Of a DNA stretch of 64,000 bases, positions 39,978-48,911 are shown one piece after another. The notes under the pieces were generated by a model. The model was not told the DNA's origin. It ran no database searches and saw only the letters and a list, made by a program, of their open reading frames with translations. The position numbers were made by a program, and so were the translations under genes. Origin of the DNA: PALSA-894 sp963734185 (GTDB lineage Bacteria; Pseudomonadota; Alphaproteobacteria; Rhizobiales; Xanthobacteraceae). Numbering within the stretch: position 1 is the first letter of the stretch; every line of letters starts with the position of its first letter. The stretch is from positions 3,038,001 to 3,102,000 of the forward strand of contig CAVTGA010000001.1 of the NCBI GenBank assembly GCA_963734185.1, written 5' to 3'.

Positions 39978-40913
39978 ATGACCCATATCGAGCTGCGCCT
40001 GTTCCGCTACTTCGTGACGCTGGCCGACGAGCTGCATTTCTCGCGCGCGGCGGAGCGTCTCGGGATCAGCCCGCCGACGCTCACGCACCAGATCCAGAAG
40101 CTCGAGGAGCTGGTCGGGGCGCGGCTGTGCAATCGCAAGCCCAAGACCCGGGTCGAGCTCACCGAGGCAGGGGCGAGGTTCCTCGAACAGGCGCGTAACG
40201 TCCTGCGCCAGAGCGAAGAGGCCTTGTCGGTCGCGCGCAAGGCGGCCCGCGGCGAACTCGGCCGCATCGAGATCGGATACATGATGTCGGTGAGCTGCGC
40301 CGGGCTGATCCAGAAATTCGTCGGCGCGTTCCAGCAGGCGAACCCCGAGATCGAGATCAACCTGCACCGCCTGGACACGATGGTGCAGATCAACGCGCTG
40401 CTGCGCAACGAGCTCGACTTCGGGTTCGCCCGGCCGCCGAATCAATATCCGTCCGGCCTGCGCGGCATCCTGGTCTATCGGCAGCCGCTGCTGCTGGCGC
40501 TGCCCGGCAACCATCCCTTGGTGCAGCGGCAGGGACCGATCAAGCCTGCGGACCTCAAGGGCGAGGTGTTCGTGAGCACGTCGCTGGAGGTCGACCTCGG
40601 TTTCTGGCGCCACACCGAGGCCGTCACCGGGCTCGCGGATTTCGCGCCGCAAGTCTCGAAACGCGTCCCGGACCTGTTCACCGTGCTCACCTACGTTTCG
40701 GCCGGATACGGCATCGGCGTCGTCTCGCGCTCGCTCAGCGCCATCAAGCTTCCCAACGTGGTGTTCCGCGAATTGGGCGGCGGCAACGTGCCTCAGGCCG
40801 CGATCGCCTGCATCCATCGGCGCAACGAATCCGCGCCTGCCGCCAAGGCCTTCATTCAATCGCTGCGCCGTCACGTGCTGGAAGCTGACGAGCCAGCTCG
40901 CGCGCAAACATAG
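39978..40913 (+). CDS. LysR-family transcriptional regulator
   Basis: A 311-residue LysR regulator. The N-terminal winged helix (ELRLFRYFVTLADELHFSRAAERLGISPPTLTHQIQKLEE) is complete and the effector domain starts around residue 95 (GRIEIGYMMSVSCAGLIQKFV). The TLTHQIQKLE form and YFVTLADELHF are typical of regulators for aromatic or hydroxy-acid catabolism. Its last 62 bases overlap the end of the convergent dienelactone hydrolase gene. Divergent from the small gene and XRE pair. Confidence 0.92.
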   Translation: MTHIELRLFRYFVTLADELHFSRAAERLGISPPTLTHQIQKLEELVGARLCNRKPKTRVELTEAGARFLEQARNVLRQSEEALSVARKAARGELGRIEIGYMMSVSCAGLIQKFVGAFQQANPEIEINLHRLDTMVQINALLRNELDFGFARPPNQYPSGLRGILVYRQPLLLALPGNHPLVQRQGPIKPADLKGEVFVSTSLEVDLGFWRHTEAVTGLADFAPQVSKRVPDLFTVLTYVSAGYGIGVVSRSLSAIKLPNVVFRELGGGNVPQAAIACIHRRNESAPAAKAFIQSLRRHVLEADEPARAQT

Positions 40914-41649
40914 CGAAGATGCTCTCCCAATCGCGGTCGGTCGCGCGTTTGTCGTGAACGTCGCGATCGGGCAGCGAATAGCCGTGGATCGCGCCGCCAT
41001 GCACCCGGTGGCGATAGCGCACGTTCGGGCGGCCTTGAAGCGCCCGCGCCAGCGCTTCGATCGTCGCCGGCGGGGCGAGATCGTCATGCTCGGCAAAGCC
41101 GCAATAGATTTCGCCGCGATAGCGGTCCGCCAACCGGTGCAGCGAGGACGGCGCATCGCTCACCAGCCGGGTGCCGTGCAGGCTCGCGGTCGCCCTGAAA
41201 TGCTCCGGATAGGCGGCGGCGACGCACAGCGCATGCCGCCCGCCCATGCAGTAGCCGATCGATCCTTTGGCGCCTTCCTGCACCGGCTGGGTGCGCAGGA
41301 AGTCGAGCACCGAGGGCACGTCGTCGACCACCATCTGATCCTTGAGCGCGCGCAGCTGCGCGAGGATCCTGTCCTGCTCGCTTTGAGGAAGCGCGGCCAT
41401 CGACTTCATGCGGCCACGCTCGTCGCGGAATTCGAAGCGGACTTTGCCCTGCCGGTAATAGAAGTTGGGCAGGGTGCAGTGGTATCCGACGGTCGCGACC
41501 CGGCGCGCGATGTCGAACAGCTCCTCGCGCAGCCCCCAGATGTCCATGAAGATGACGACGGCCGGGAACGGGCCGCCGTCCTCGGGATGCGTGGTGAACG
41601 CATCCATGCGGCCGGCCGGCGTTGCGATCTCGATCAGGTCCTCGATCAT
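40852..41649 (-). CDS. Dienelactone hydrolase family protein
   Basis: Alpha/beta hydrolase of 265 residues. The triad is visible: nucleophile Cys in IGYCMGGRHAL, Asp in FAEHDDLAPP and His in GAIHGYSLPD, with the oxyanion region VVIFMDIWGLREE. Cys as nucleophile marks it as a dienelactone-hydrolase type, which opens lactone rings in chlorocatechol-like pathways, although many relatives act on other esters. Its 3' end overlaps the convergent LysR gene by 62 bases. Confidence 0.9.
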   Translation of the reverse strand: MIEDLIEIATPAGRMDAFTTHPEDGGPFPAVVIFMDIWGLREELFDIARRVATVGYHCTLPNFYYRQGKVRFEFRDERGRMKSMAALPQSEQDRILAQLRALKDQMVVDDVPSVLDFLRTQPVQEGAKGSIGYCMGGRHALCVAAAYPEHFRATASLHGTRLVSDAPSSLHRLADRYRGEIYCGFAEHDDLAPPATIEALARALQGRPNVRYRHRVHGGAIHGYSLPDRDVHDKRATDRDWESIFAMFARELARQLPARDGAAIE

Positions 41650-41686
41650 CCTCTTCGCCGATTCACGTCATACCCAGGGCCCCGTT

Positions 41687-42643
41687 CTATTGGGGGTCGA
41701 GCTTGATGTTTTCCGCCCGGATGATCGGCTCCCAACGCGCCTTGTCGTCGGCGATCGTCTGCACCAGGCGCTCAGGCGGGCCTCCGAGCGGCCGCATGCC
41801 GAGCATTGCGAACTGCCGCACGGTCTCGTCGCCCGCCAGGTAATCATGGACTGCCGCATTGAGCTTCATGACGATGTCGCGCGGCAAGCCTGCCGGCCCG
41901 ACCAGGGCGGTCCACGTGCTGGCGACGACATCGACGCCGGCCTCGCGCGCAGTCGGGACCTGCGGCAGGAAGCCGGCGCGGCTCTCCGCCGTGACCGCCA
42001 GTGCCGTCACAGAATCGATCAACGGGATGTAAATGGGAAATCCCGCGTCGATGTGCCCGCTGAACACATCGGTGACCACCGGGGTCGCCCCGCGGTAGCC
42101 GATCAGCGAGGCCTCGATGCCGGCACGCGCCGCGAACAAGGCGGCGGCGAGGTGACCCATGGTGCCGGCCCCGGCATGGCCGATGGTCACTTGGCCCGGA
42201 TGCTGTTTGGCGTAGGCGATCAGGTCGCCGAGATTCTTCCACCCGCGCTGCGGGCTGCTGACGATGATCTGCGGGACGTCCGCCACCAGGATGATCGGCT
42301 CGAAGTCGGCGTCCGGATCGTAAGGGATCGATTTGTACAGCAGCTTGTTGAGCACGTGCGGGCCGATCGCGGTGAACAGCAGCGTGTAGCCGTCGGGCGC
42401 CGCCTTGGCGACGGCCGCGGCGCCGATCGCGCCGCCCGCCCCGCTCCGGTTCTCGACGATGACAGGCTGGCCGATCTTTTCGCTCAGCGCCTTGGCGAGC
42501 AGGCGCAACGACGCATCCCCGCTGCCGCCGGGAGCGAACGGAATCACGATGGTGACCGGTCGCGTGGGCCAGTCTTGCGCGCCCGCCGGCGATGGCGCCG
42601 CCAAGAGGGCGGTAACGATGCAGAGAATGTCGCGACGGTTCAT
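41687..42643 (-). CDS. Tripartite tricarboxylate transporter substrate-binding protein (TctC/Bug family)
   Basis: Periplasmic binding protein of 318 residues with a Tat-like N-terminus (MNRRDILCIVTALLAAPSPAGA). Family phrases: WPTRPVTIVIPFAPGGSGD, GQPVIVENRSGAGGAIGA, and PDGYTLLFTA. No TctA or TctB membrane subunits are near, so it is one of the many orphan Bug receptors that bind small organic acids. The same-strand hydrolase 37 bases downstream suggests a common operon. Confidence 0.92.
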   Translation of the reverse strand: MNRRDILCIVTALLAAPSPAGAQDWPTRPVTIVIPFAPGGSGDASLRLLAKALSEKIGQPVIVENRSGAGGAIGAAAVAKAAPDGYTLLFTAIGPHVLNKLLYKSIPYDPDADFEPIILVADVPQIIVSSPQRGWKNLGDLIAYAKQHPGQVTIGHAGAGTMGHLAAALFAARAGIEASLIGYRGATPVVTDVFSGHIDAGFPIYIPLIDSVTALAVTAESRAGFLPQVPTAREAGVDVVASTWTALVGPAGLPRDIVMKLNAAVHDYLAGDETVRQFAMLGMRPLGGPPERLVQTIADDKARWEPIIRAENIKLDPQ

Positions 42644-42741
42644 GCGGGACCTCGTGCCCCACCATGCTATAGCGGGCGGCGCACACGGGAAAGGAGTGCC
42701 GGCCTTCGATTTCGCGCGCTCAAGACGGAAAGGGCCCGACG

Positions 42742-43188
42742 ATGACCGAGCAGCCGATCCTGGTCCGTGCCGGCCGCCGCTTCGCGGCGCCAGCCGAGCG
42801 CGTGTTCGATGCCTGGCTTTCCCCCGCCATGATCGGCCGCTTCATGTTCGACCCGCAATTGCGCGAGGAGGAGATCGTGCGGCTCAGCCTCGATGCGCGC
42901 ATCGGCGGCGCCTTCTCGTTCGTGGTGCGGCGCAGCGGTGAGGAGATCGACCATATCGGGCGCTACCTTAAGATCGAGCGGCCGCGCCGGCTGGTGTTCA
43001 CCTGGGCGGTCGCGCCCGAGCCCGAAGACTCCAGCCGCGTCGTGATCGAGATCGCGCCGCTCGCGGCGGGGTGCGAGCTGACGCTGATCCATGCGATGGA
43101 GCAGCGGTGGGAGGGTGCCGCGCCGCGCGTCGAGCAGGGCTGGACCGCGATGCTCGGCGCGCTCGGCAAGGCGCTCGAGGGGATGTGA
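42742..43188 (+). CDS. SRPBCC (AHSA1-type) domain protein
   Basis: A 148-residue START-fold protein of the Aha1/CalC-like group: AAPAERVFDAWLSPAMIGRFM at the N-terminus, GEEIDHIGRYLKIERPRRLVFTW in the middle, and the amphipathic C-terminal helix GWTAMLGALGKALEGM. These proteins bind hydrophobic ligands or act as small regulators; the ligand is unknown. Stand-alone, followed by the tRNA on the opposite strand. Confidence 0.88.
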   Translation: MTEQPILVRAGRRFAAPAERVFDAWLSPAMIGRFMFDPQLREEEIVRLSLDARIGGAFSFVVRRSGEEIDHIGRYLKIERPRRLVFTWAVAPEPEDSSRVVIEIAPLAAGCELTLIHAMEQRWEGAAPRVEQGWTAMLGALGKALEGM

Positions 43189-43204
43189 GGCTGGCGTAAG
43201 GTAT

Positions 43205-43281
43205 TGGCGCGCCCTGAGAGATTCGAACTCCCGACCCTCAGATTCGAAGTCTGATGCTCTATCCAGCTGAGCTAAGGGCGC
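43205..43281 (-). tRNA. tRNA-Arg (anticodon TCG)
   Basis: A 77-nt cloverleaf on the minus strand. Acceptor stem GCGCCCT pairs with AGGGCGC, the D-arm is GCTCAGCTGGATAGAGC, the anticodon stem TCAGA/TCTGA encloses CTTCGAA with anticodon TCG (codon CGA), and the T-arm is GGGAG TTCGAAT CTCTC. Discriminator G and a genomically encoded CCA follow. All stems pair with one G-T wobble. tRNA ends are common integration sites, but no integrase is seen nearby. Confidence 0.97.
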
Positions 43282-43332
43282 CGCTTGCACAAGTTGCTCG
43301 CGTGCCTTAGTCCCGGACCGCAATCCGGTCAA

Positions 43333-43440
43333 CTAGAGCATGATCCGTTCCTACGGATACGGATCATGCTCTAGTTTGGTTTCTATTGGTCGCGTTTGTC
43401 TCACGGCGAACCGGTTCCCACTTCGCCGGAAAACGCTCTG
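43333..43440. repeat. Composite palindromic repeat, AGAGCATGATCC family (long form)
   Basis: A perfect 15-base inverted repeat (CTAGAGCATGATCCG at 43333-43347, CGGATCATGCTCTAG at 43360-43374) followed by a conserved tail: TTGGTCGC, TTTGTCTCACGGCGAACC, CACTTCGCCGGAAAA and GCTCTG. The same 100-base unit occurs inverted at 59805-59907. It ends 14 bases before the pyrophosphatase ATG, so it occupies that gene's leader region. Confidence 0.85.
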
Positions 43441-43454
43441 GAGCAGGTCCTCCC

Positions 43455-43985
43455 ATGCGCATCGACGCCATTCCGGTCGGCAGGAACCCGCCGCACGACG
43501 TCAACGTGATCATCGAGGTGCCGATCGGCGGCGAGCCGATCAAGTACGAGATGGACAAGGCCGCCGGCACCCTCGTGGTCGACCGGTTCCTCTATACCTC
43601 GATGCGCTATCCCGGCAATTACGGCTTCATCCCGCATACGCTGTCGGGCGACGGCGACCCGTGCGATGTGCTGATCGCCAACACGCGCGCGATCGTGCCT
43701 GGCGCGGTGATGAGCGTGCGCCCGGTCGGCGTGCTGATCATGGAGGACAATGCCGGCGAGGACGAGAAGATCGTGGCGGTGCCGTCGCGCCATATCACGC
43801 AGCGCTACGACCGCTTCGAGACCATCGCCGACATGCCGCAGATCACGGTGAAGCAGATCGAGCACTTCTTCGCCCACTACAAGGACCTCGAGCCCGGCAA
43901 GTGGGTCAAGATCAGCCGCTGGGGCGACGCGGCCGAGGCCAAGCGCATGATCCTCGAAGGGATCGAGCGGGCGAAGGGCAAGTGA
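43455..43985 (+). CDS. ppa: Inorganic pyrophosphatase
   Basis: Soluble family I pyrophosphatase, 176 residues, hydrolysing PPi to 2 Pi in the cytosol. The signature GDGDPCDVLI (three metal-binding aspartates), the start region VNVIIEVPIGGEPIKYEMDK and RYPGNYGFIPHTL are all present. I use the ATG at MRIDAIPVG; the longer frame upstream translates a dispersed repeat and is not real. Stop overlaps the ATG of the next gene, so the two are coupled. Confidence 0.96.
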   Translation: MRIDAIPVGRNPPHDVNVIIEVPIGGEPIKYEMDKAAGTLVVDRFLYTSMRYPGNYGFIPHTLSGDGDPCDVLIANTRAIVPGAVMSVRPVGVLIMEDNAGEDEKIVAVPSRHITQRYDRFETIADMPQITVKQIEHFFAHYKDLEPGKWVKISRWGDAAEAKRMILEGIERAKGK

Positions 43986-44788
43986 TGGCCGCCGGTTCGC
44001 CGCCGCAGGACGCCAAGGCGCTCGCCGCGCGAGTCGCGCAATACCATTGGCATCACTCGCTCGACCTCGGCGACGGCGTGGTGACGCAGGGGAGCAAGTC
44101 GCTGGCGCAGATGGCGCAGGAGACCGCCGCGATCTTCGACCGCGTCGATTTCGCCGGCCGCAGCGTCATCGACATCGGCGCGTGGCACGGCACCTACAGC
44201 TTCGAGGCGAAGCGGCGCGGCGCGGGCCGCGTGCTCGCGACCGACTTCCTCGCCTGGCACGATCCGCAGATGCGCGGGCGCGAGACCTTCGACCTGGTGA
44301 AAGAGCGGCTCGGCCTCGACGTCGAGGCTGCGCTGCTCGACGTCGCCGAGACCACGCTCGATCGCCTCGACCCGTTCGACATCGTGCTGTTCCTCGGCGT
44401 CGTCTATCACGTGCTCGACCCGGTGCTCGCGCTGCGCAACGTCGCGGCGCTGACGCGCGAGCTGCTGATCGTCGAGACCGTGCTCGACATGCAGGAACTG
44501 GCGACGCCGGCGATGCGCTATTGCCCGGGCGCCTGGTGGGCGCCGAACGCGCTGTGGATGATGAAGCTCCTGCAGACCGTCGGTTTCTCCGAGATCGAGG
44601 CGGTGTGGCACCCTTACGCGCATAATCGCGGCATCTTCTTCGCATGGCGCTCGACCGTTGCGCGCAAGGCGCTGCCGGCGGCGCACGAGCGCATCGGCCT
44701 CTCGCCCAGCGCCCTGGTGCGCGCCGACGCGCGCCTGACCGACGGTCGGATCGCGGCAAGGTGGCGGCGGATGCGGAAGGGGACGTAA
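43985..44788 (+). CDS. Class I SAM-dependent methyltransferase (CmoB-like fold)
   Basis: A 267-residue methyltransferase. Motif I is VIDIGAWHGTYSFEAKRRGAG and the motif IV region reads FDIVLFLGVVYHVLDPVLALRNVAAL, as in the DUF1698/CmoB-like tRNA-uridine modifying group. It lacks other CmoB features that I could confirm, so the substrate is open. The ATG overlaps the pyrophosphatase stop by one base. C-terminal basic tail (RWRRMRKGT). Confidence 0.8.
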   Translation: MAAGSPPQDAKALAARVAQYHWHHSLDLGDGVVTQGSKSLAQMAQETAAIFDRVDFAGRSVIDIGAWHGTYSFEAKRRGAGRVLATDFLAWHDPQMRGRETFDLVKERLGLDVEAALLDVAETTLDRLDPFDIVLFLGVVYHVLDPVLALRNVAALTRELLIVETVLDMQELATPAMRYCPGAWWAPNALWMMKLLQTVGFSEIEAVWHPYAHNRGIFFAWRSTVARKALPAAHERIGLSPSALVRADARLTDGRIAARWRRMRKGT

Positions 44789-44918
44789 CGCTGCTCTCGC
44801 CGGCTCAAGCACGGCCCGACGGTGGCGCAATTCTGGGGCGCGCCGCAGCAGGCGGAAGAAGAGGCGATGTCGGCGGGCGGGCGCGAGCGCGCGGTCGGGA
44901 TGCGGAAAGCGGCGTGAC

Positions 44919-45003
44919 GTAGCCCGGCTTGAGTCCAGCAAAAGCCGGGGCGAGGTTGTGGCGTGGAAAGATTCCCGGATTTCGCTCGCTCAATCCGGGC
45001 TAC
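44919..45003. repeat. REP-like element, GTAGCCCGG...CCGGGCTAC family
   Basis: GTAGCCCGGCTTGAGTCCAG...AAGCCGGGG and CCCGGATTTCGCTCGCTCAA...TCCGGGCTAC. It is close in sequence to the copy at 29497-29583 and again lies at the end of a gene, 11 bases from the stop of the small exported protein on the minus strand. The preceding 130 bases (44789-44918) show no gene. Confidence 0.72.
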
Positions 45004-45014
45004 GAACTACGGAC

Positions 45015-45215
45015 TCAACGCACCAGCGCCTTGTCGCCCACCGCGACGCTCATGGTCGTGGCCGCCTTGACCACCGGACCGGACGTGCGCGCGTCGGACT
45101 TGGCGAGACCGGACGCCGAAACCACCGCCATGAACACCAGGGAAGCCGCGACCGCCAGGAACGCCGTCTTCGCGTGGGTGCTGGCGCTGGCGCTGATCAG
45201 GGAATGGTTGGTCAT
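45015..45215 (-). CDS. Small exported or membrane protein, unknown function
   Basis: A 66-residue protein with a long hydrophobic segment near the N-terminus (TAFLAVAASLVFMAVVSASGLA, signal peptide or anchor) and a short threonine/valine-rich end (TSGPVVKAATTMSVAVGDKALVR). AGGGGA precedes the ATG at seven bases. No motif recognised. It is flanked by a REP element and by a 184-base gap with no visible gene. Confidence 0.55.
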   Translation of the reverse strand: MTNHSLISASASTHAKTAFLAVAASLVFMAVVSASGLAKSDARTSGPVVKAATTMSVAVGDKALVR

Positions 45216-45399
45216 GGCGCGTCCCCTTCGACTTCGATGATGCAAGGGATAACGCAGGCCTGTTTCCGGCGGATGTTGCGATTGTATCGTGTGTATTGCG
45301 GGGTCGTTGCGGGCCTGTACGCGCGGCCCCCTCTCGACCTTTCCGGGCCGGCTGGGCATTCTTGACGTCGCAGCGATACGACTTCGAGGACCGATCGCG

Positions 45400-45762
45400 A
45401 TGGATGCCGCCATAGCGGAATTGTGGAGCATCTCGGAACCGGCGCTCGTCGGCGCGTATGCCGAAGCGCGGCGGCGATTTGCCGAGAAGAAGCTGGTCCG
45501 CGATACCCACCGGGCGCGGCTGGACTGGATGAAGGCGAAGGCCTTCGTCAACGGCTCGGGCGGGGTGACCGAGCGCAGGGTGGCGGTCGACCTCTCCGAG
45601 GAGCTCGGCCGCAAGGGCCAGGAGCTGCGCGAGATGACCCGCGACCTCGACCTTCTCAAGATCGACATCGATGTGATTGCCATCGTGATACGACTGCGCG
45701 GCGCACATGTGCCGGCCATCGTGCCAAGCGACGAAGCGGAGGCAGAGCCGGACCGAAACTAA
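45400..45762 (+). CDS. Hypothetical helical protein
   Basis: A 120-residue, charged, mostly helical protein. The segment ELGRKGQELREMTRDLDLLKIDIDVIAIVIRL looks like a short coiled coil ending in a hydrophobic stretch. GAGGA lies about nine bases before the ATG. I do not recognise a family. A regulator or structural partner role cannot be told apart. Confidence 0.55.
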   Translation: MDAAIAELWSISEPALVGAYAEARRRFAEKKLVRDTHRARLDWMKAKAFVNGSGGVTERRVAVDLSEELGRKGQELREMTRDLDLLKIDIDVIAIVIRLRGAHVPAIVPSDEAEAEPDRN

Positions 45763-45813
45763 AGTCGTCACCGGCAGCGAAATGGCTGCTGTCCCCTCCG
45801 ACGGCGAGCACAG

Positions 45814-47616
45814 TCAGGAGCCAGGACGAATGCGCCACACCGGCAAATCTCCAATTTGCGCTTGCTGGCGCACGAACTCGGCGTTTGGAACAGTTGCTTG
45901 GTAAGGAGCCTGCAGAGATTCGGGCACGATCAGAAAGATCGACGCGCCGGGCGGCAAGGATGCAAGTGCTGCGGCTGTCGGCAGTCCATCCGCCGCTCTC
46001 CCCTCCGGAATGCCACGCTGGACGAACGAGCCATTCAGGATCCTGCAGCCGGTCAGAATCTCGGCGTACTCCAACGGCTTATGAAATTGCACGGCGTGCA
46101 GGCCGGAGAACATCGTAAAGCTTTGCGTAATCAAGAAGCAGGGCGCGGTGTCGGCCAATACATCGCGCACGTTGGTCAGTCGAGCGCGCGACACCGGCTG
46201 GGTCCGATATGCGTCGGCAATCCCCACGAGATCGCTCGTTGCCAGGACGCTGGCCAGGACTGCTATGCCGCCAAGCCCGTACGACGCCACTCCTTTCCCT
46301 CGCTCCTGGCTGCGGGCATGACAAGCGACCGCGCAAAGGGCGGCAAGAATCACAGCGAGCTGCGGGAAGACCAGGTACCAGCGTGTGAAGTCGGGACTGA
46401 TCCCTACGTCTACGGCGCCTGCGGCAAAGGCGATCCCGATCAGCCACGTGATGGCCCAGACGCCGGCCATGCGCGCAATGGCCAACGAGCGCTCGGGAAC
46501 TGCGCGCAACAGATACGCTATCGACAGGGAGAGCAATACACAGCCGAGGAGAACCAATCCCCGATAGGGTGAAGCATAATTGGTGAAGGAAGGCCCGTTG
46601 AAGATGAATAACAGCTCGTCGTACTTTCCCAGCACGACTTCCGACATGCGCTTCATGCCGTGCACCGGATCAGGCCAGGCGAAGCGACCGGCACGGGGAT
46701 CGTCGAGCGCTTCTCTCATCAACAGCAGGAACACCCCGAGCGACAACGTCCCGGTCAGCCCCAATCGCAGCGCGGCAAGCCGTTCTTCCTGCTTGCGCGG
46801 AAAGTGAATGAGAACGTAGGCGGCAAAGAAACTCACGACCATGTAAAGCACCGAATAGTGCAGCAGGATTGCACCCACCAGGGTCGCGACGGCGAAGGGA
46901 ACCCCGATGTTCTTGCGCATCGCGATCAGCAGCAACCCGATCAGAACCGGGAACACGGCTCCAGCCAGAACTTGCGCGTTCTTGCCGTATTCGAGCGTGA
47001 ACGTGACGGTGCGTTCCAATCCGAAAACAGCGACATAGCTCAGCAATAGGACCAACCAGAGCGGCATCGGCATGCGGAACACACGATGGGCCATCCAAGC
47101 CCAGCCGACCGGAAGCAGCAGCACCATGATGATGGTCGCCGCCTTGAAGGCCAACAGGGCATGCAGCGGCGCAAGCACGCGGCTGATGATCGAAAACAAG
47201 ATCGGGTAGCCGGGCGGATACGCGAAGCCGGCATCTCCCGGGCGGTAGAACTCGATTGTCGTGGGGTGAGAGACCAGTACATCAGCGAGAGTTGGCACGA
47301 TGATCGGATCGTGTCCGGGCAACACGTAGCCCGGCCTGCAGACGACAAGAAACGCCACTGCGGTCAGGCCAATGACAAGCGCAGATATCAAGATCGTTCG
47401 ACCGTCCGGCTCGGTTGCGGAGGTTTGCGCCGGCAAGACCCAACGAAGGAATGCCCAAGCGGTTACGCCAGCCGCAGTAAAGGCGAGGAGGTGGCGTCCA
47501 TGAAAGAGGCCAAGCCGAGACAGGATCAGGAAAAACAGGACATGAACCAGGACAAGGACTAGGCCCGTCAAGAAAATGCGGTCTATCCGAAGCGAGCCCA
47601 GATCAGGCGGTATCAT
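45814..47616 (-). CDS. Polytopic membrane protein, GT-C glycosyltransferase-like
   Basis: A 600-residue protein with about twelve hydrophobic segments and a soluble C-terminal domain (from about 480). After the first segments it has a large loop with GHDPIIVPTLADVL and FYRPGDAGFAYPPGYPILF; aspartates and a YPPGYP motif at this place are typical of GT-C enzymes that use polyprenyl-linked sugars (ArnT/PMT-like). The exact reaction is unknown. Base composition is a little lower in GC than its neighbours. Confidence 0.6.
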   Translation of the reverse strand: MIPPDLGSLRIDRIFLTGLVLVLVHVLFFLILSRLGLFHGRHLLAFTAAGVTAWAFLRWVLPAQTSATEPDGRTILISALVIGLTAVAFLVVCRPGYVLPGHDPIIVPTLADVLVSHPTTIEFYRPGDAGFAYPPGYPILFSIISRVLAPLHALLAFKAATIIMVLLLPVGWAWMAHRVFRMPMPLWLVLLLSYVAVFGLERTVTFTLEYGKNAQVLAGAVFPVLIGLLLIAMRKNIGVPFAVATLVGAILLHYSVLYMVVSFFAAYVLIHFPRKQEERLAALRLGLTGTLSLGVFLLLMREALDDPRAGRFAWPDPVHGMKRMSEVVLGKYDELLFIFNGPSFTNYASPYRGLVLLGCVLLSLSIAYLLRAVPERSLAIARMAGVWAITWLIGIAFAAGAVDVGISPDFTRWYLVFPQLAVILAALCAVACHARSQERGKGVASYGLGGIAVLASVLATSDLVGIADAYRTQPVSRARLTNVRDVLADTAPCFLITQSFTMFSGLHAVQFHKPLEYAEILTGCRILNGSFVQRGIPEGRAADGLPTAAALASLPPGASIFLIVPESLQAPYQATVPNAEFVRQQAQIGDLPVWRIRPGS

Positions 47617-47705
47617 AAGGGCTGCGTATTCCCCGACCGATTCACAGGCCAGCGCCGGTCATTTTAACAGCAAGGCCTCGGAAGATCGACTTCGCCGCAC
47701 GGAAT

Positions 47706-48884
47706 TCACCGGACGGGTTCGCGCCCCGCGAACCACAGCTTCGGATCGGCCGCCCGCACGCGCGCTTCCGGCAGACCGAGTTCGCGGCGGACGATATTGG
47801 TGCCCTCGACCAGCGCCACGCATTTGTAGAACGCGATCCGCCGCGACAGGCCTTCGCGGCCGAAGCCGCAATCGGTGCTGATGACGAGCTGTTCCTTGGG
47901 GATATATTCGAGCGCCTTGCGGATCAGCGCCGCGACGTGCTCCGCCGGCTCCACCACCGTGTTGCAATGGTTGACCACGCCGATGCCGATCTTCTTGTCG
48001 GTCTTGATGTGCTTGAACAGATGCAGGTCCTGCCCGTCCGAACTCGCGCATTCGAGCGTCAGGACGTCGCAGTTGAGCTGCAGCAGATGCGGCAGCGCGC
48101 GCTCGTAGCTCGGCACGTTCCAGTGCACGCGCTGCTGGTTCGGATTGCCCCAGCAGGTATGCACCCAGATCTCCGCGTTCACGCCGACGAGCTGGCGATT
48201 GAACGCCGCGGTGAGGAATTCGAGATCGGCATCCGTGCACGCCGGATTCACGGCGCGGCCATGGTGCGGCGGCTCCTCCACCTGGATCAATGGGCAGCCG
48301 GCGGCGACCATGTCGCGCAGCTCCGCGTTCATGATGTCGCAGAGATCGAGGATCATCGCCTTGTCGTCGGCATAGAACTCGTTCCACAGCATCGACGCGA
48401 GAGCGGGGGCGCAGATGGCGCCGAATTTCACCGGCCGGTCGGTCATGCGCTGGGCGACCTGCCAGAGCGCGGCGTATTCCAGCGGCCCGCGCGTGAGCTT
48501 CTCGCGCACCACGCCGGGCTGATAGGCCTCCTGCACCTCCCACAGGATCTTGCCCGGCCGCAGGCCATGGCGCGCCATCCAGCCGCGCGAGGTGTCGCGG
48601 TGGCCGCACACGCCCCCGAGACGTTCGATCGGATAGAAGAACCAGGACTTGCCGCCCACGGTCAGGTCGAAGCGGCTGTCGCCGTCGGTCACGATATCGA
48701 GGCCTGCGGCTTCCTGTTCGGCGATGATGCTGGCGACCGCATCGAGATATTGTTCGCGGAACAGGCTGTCGCCGAGCGCGGACTTGAACGACCGGCCGTC
48801 CAGGCTGCGGTCGAACCAAAGCGGCCGCGGGTAGGAGCCGGTGACGGTGGTGGGCAGGATCATGTCGCGCGTGACGGTGAGCAC
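47706..48884 (-). CDS. Cobalamin-independent methionine synthase II family protein (MetE C-terminal-like)
   Basis: A 392-residue TIM barrel equal to the catalytic C-terminal half of MetE. The zinc ligands appear in order: His and Cys in WVHTCWGN, Glu in LTLECASS and Cys in ISTDCGFGREG. The N-terminal half of MetE, which helps bind folate, is missing, so it is probably one of the stand-alone homologues that take methyl from another donor or process another thiol. The first codons read MLTVTRDMILPTTVTGSYPRP. Followed 27 bases upstream by the binding-protein gene in the same orientation. Confidence 0.82.
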   Translation of the reverse strand: MLTVTRDMILPTTVTGSYPRPLWFDRSLDGRSFKSALGDSLFREQYLDAVASIIAEQEAAGLDIVTDGDSRFDLTVGGKSWFFYPIERLGGVCGHRDTSRGWMARHGLRPGKILWEVQEAYQPGVVREKLTRGPLEYAALWQVAQRMTDRPVKFGAICAPALASMLWNEFYADDKAMILDLCDIMNAELRDMVAAGCPLIQVEEPPHHGRAVNPACTDADLEFLTAAFNRQLVGVNAEIWVHTCWGNPNQQRVHWNVPSYERALPHLLQLNCDVLTLECASSDGQDLHLFKHIKTDKKIGIGVVNHCNTVVEPAEHVAALIRKALEYIPKEQLVISTDCGFGREGLSRRIAFYKCVALVEGTNIVRRELGLPEARVRAADPKLWFAGREPVR

Positions 48885-48911
48885 GGCGGCCTCCGAAGAA
48901 GGAAGAAGCGA

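Noticed and set aside
43205..43281. Integration site of a genomic island at tRNA-Arg
   Set aside because: No integrase, no duplicated tRNA 3' end within the window and the neighbouring genes are ordinary.
43386..43454. N-terminal extension MVAFVSRRTGSHFAGKRSG of the pyrophosphatase frame
   Set aside because: It is the translation of the dispersed repeat at 43333-43440; the true start is the ATG at 43455. The same peptide type appears on the minus strand around 59.85 kb.
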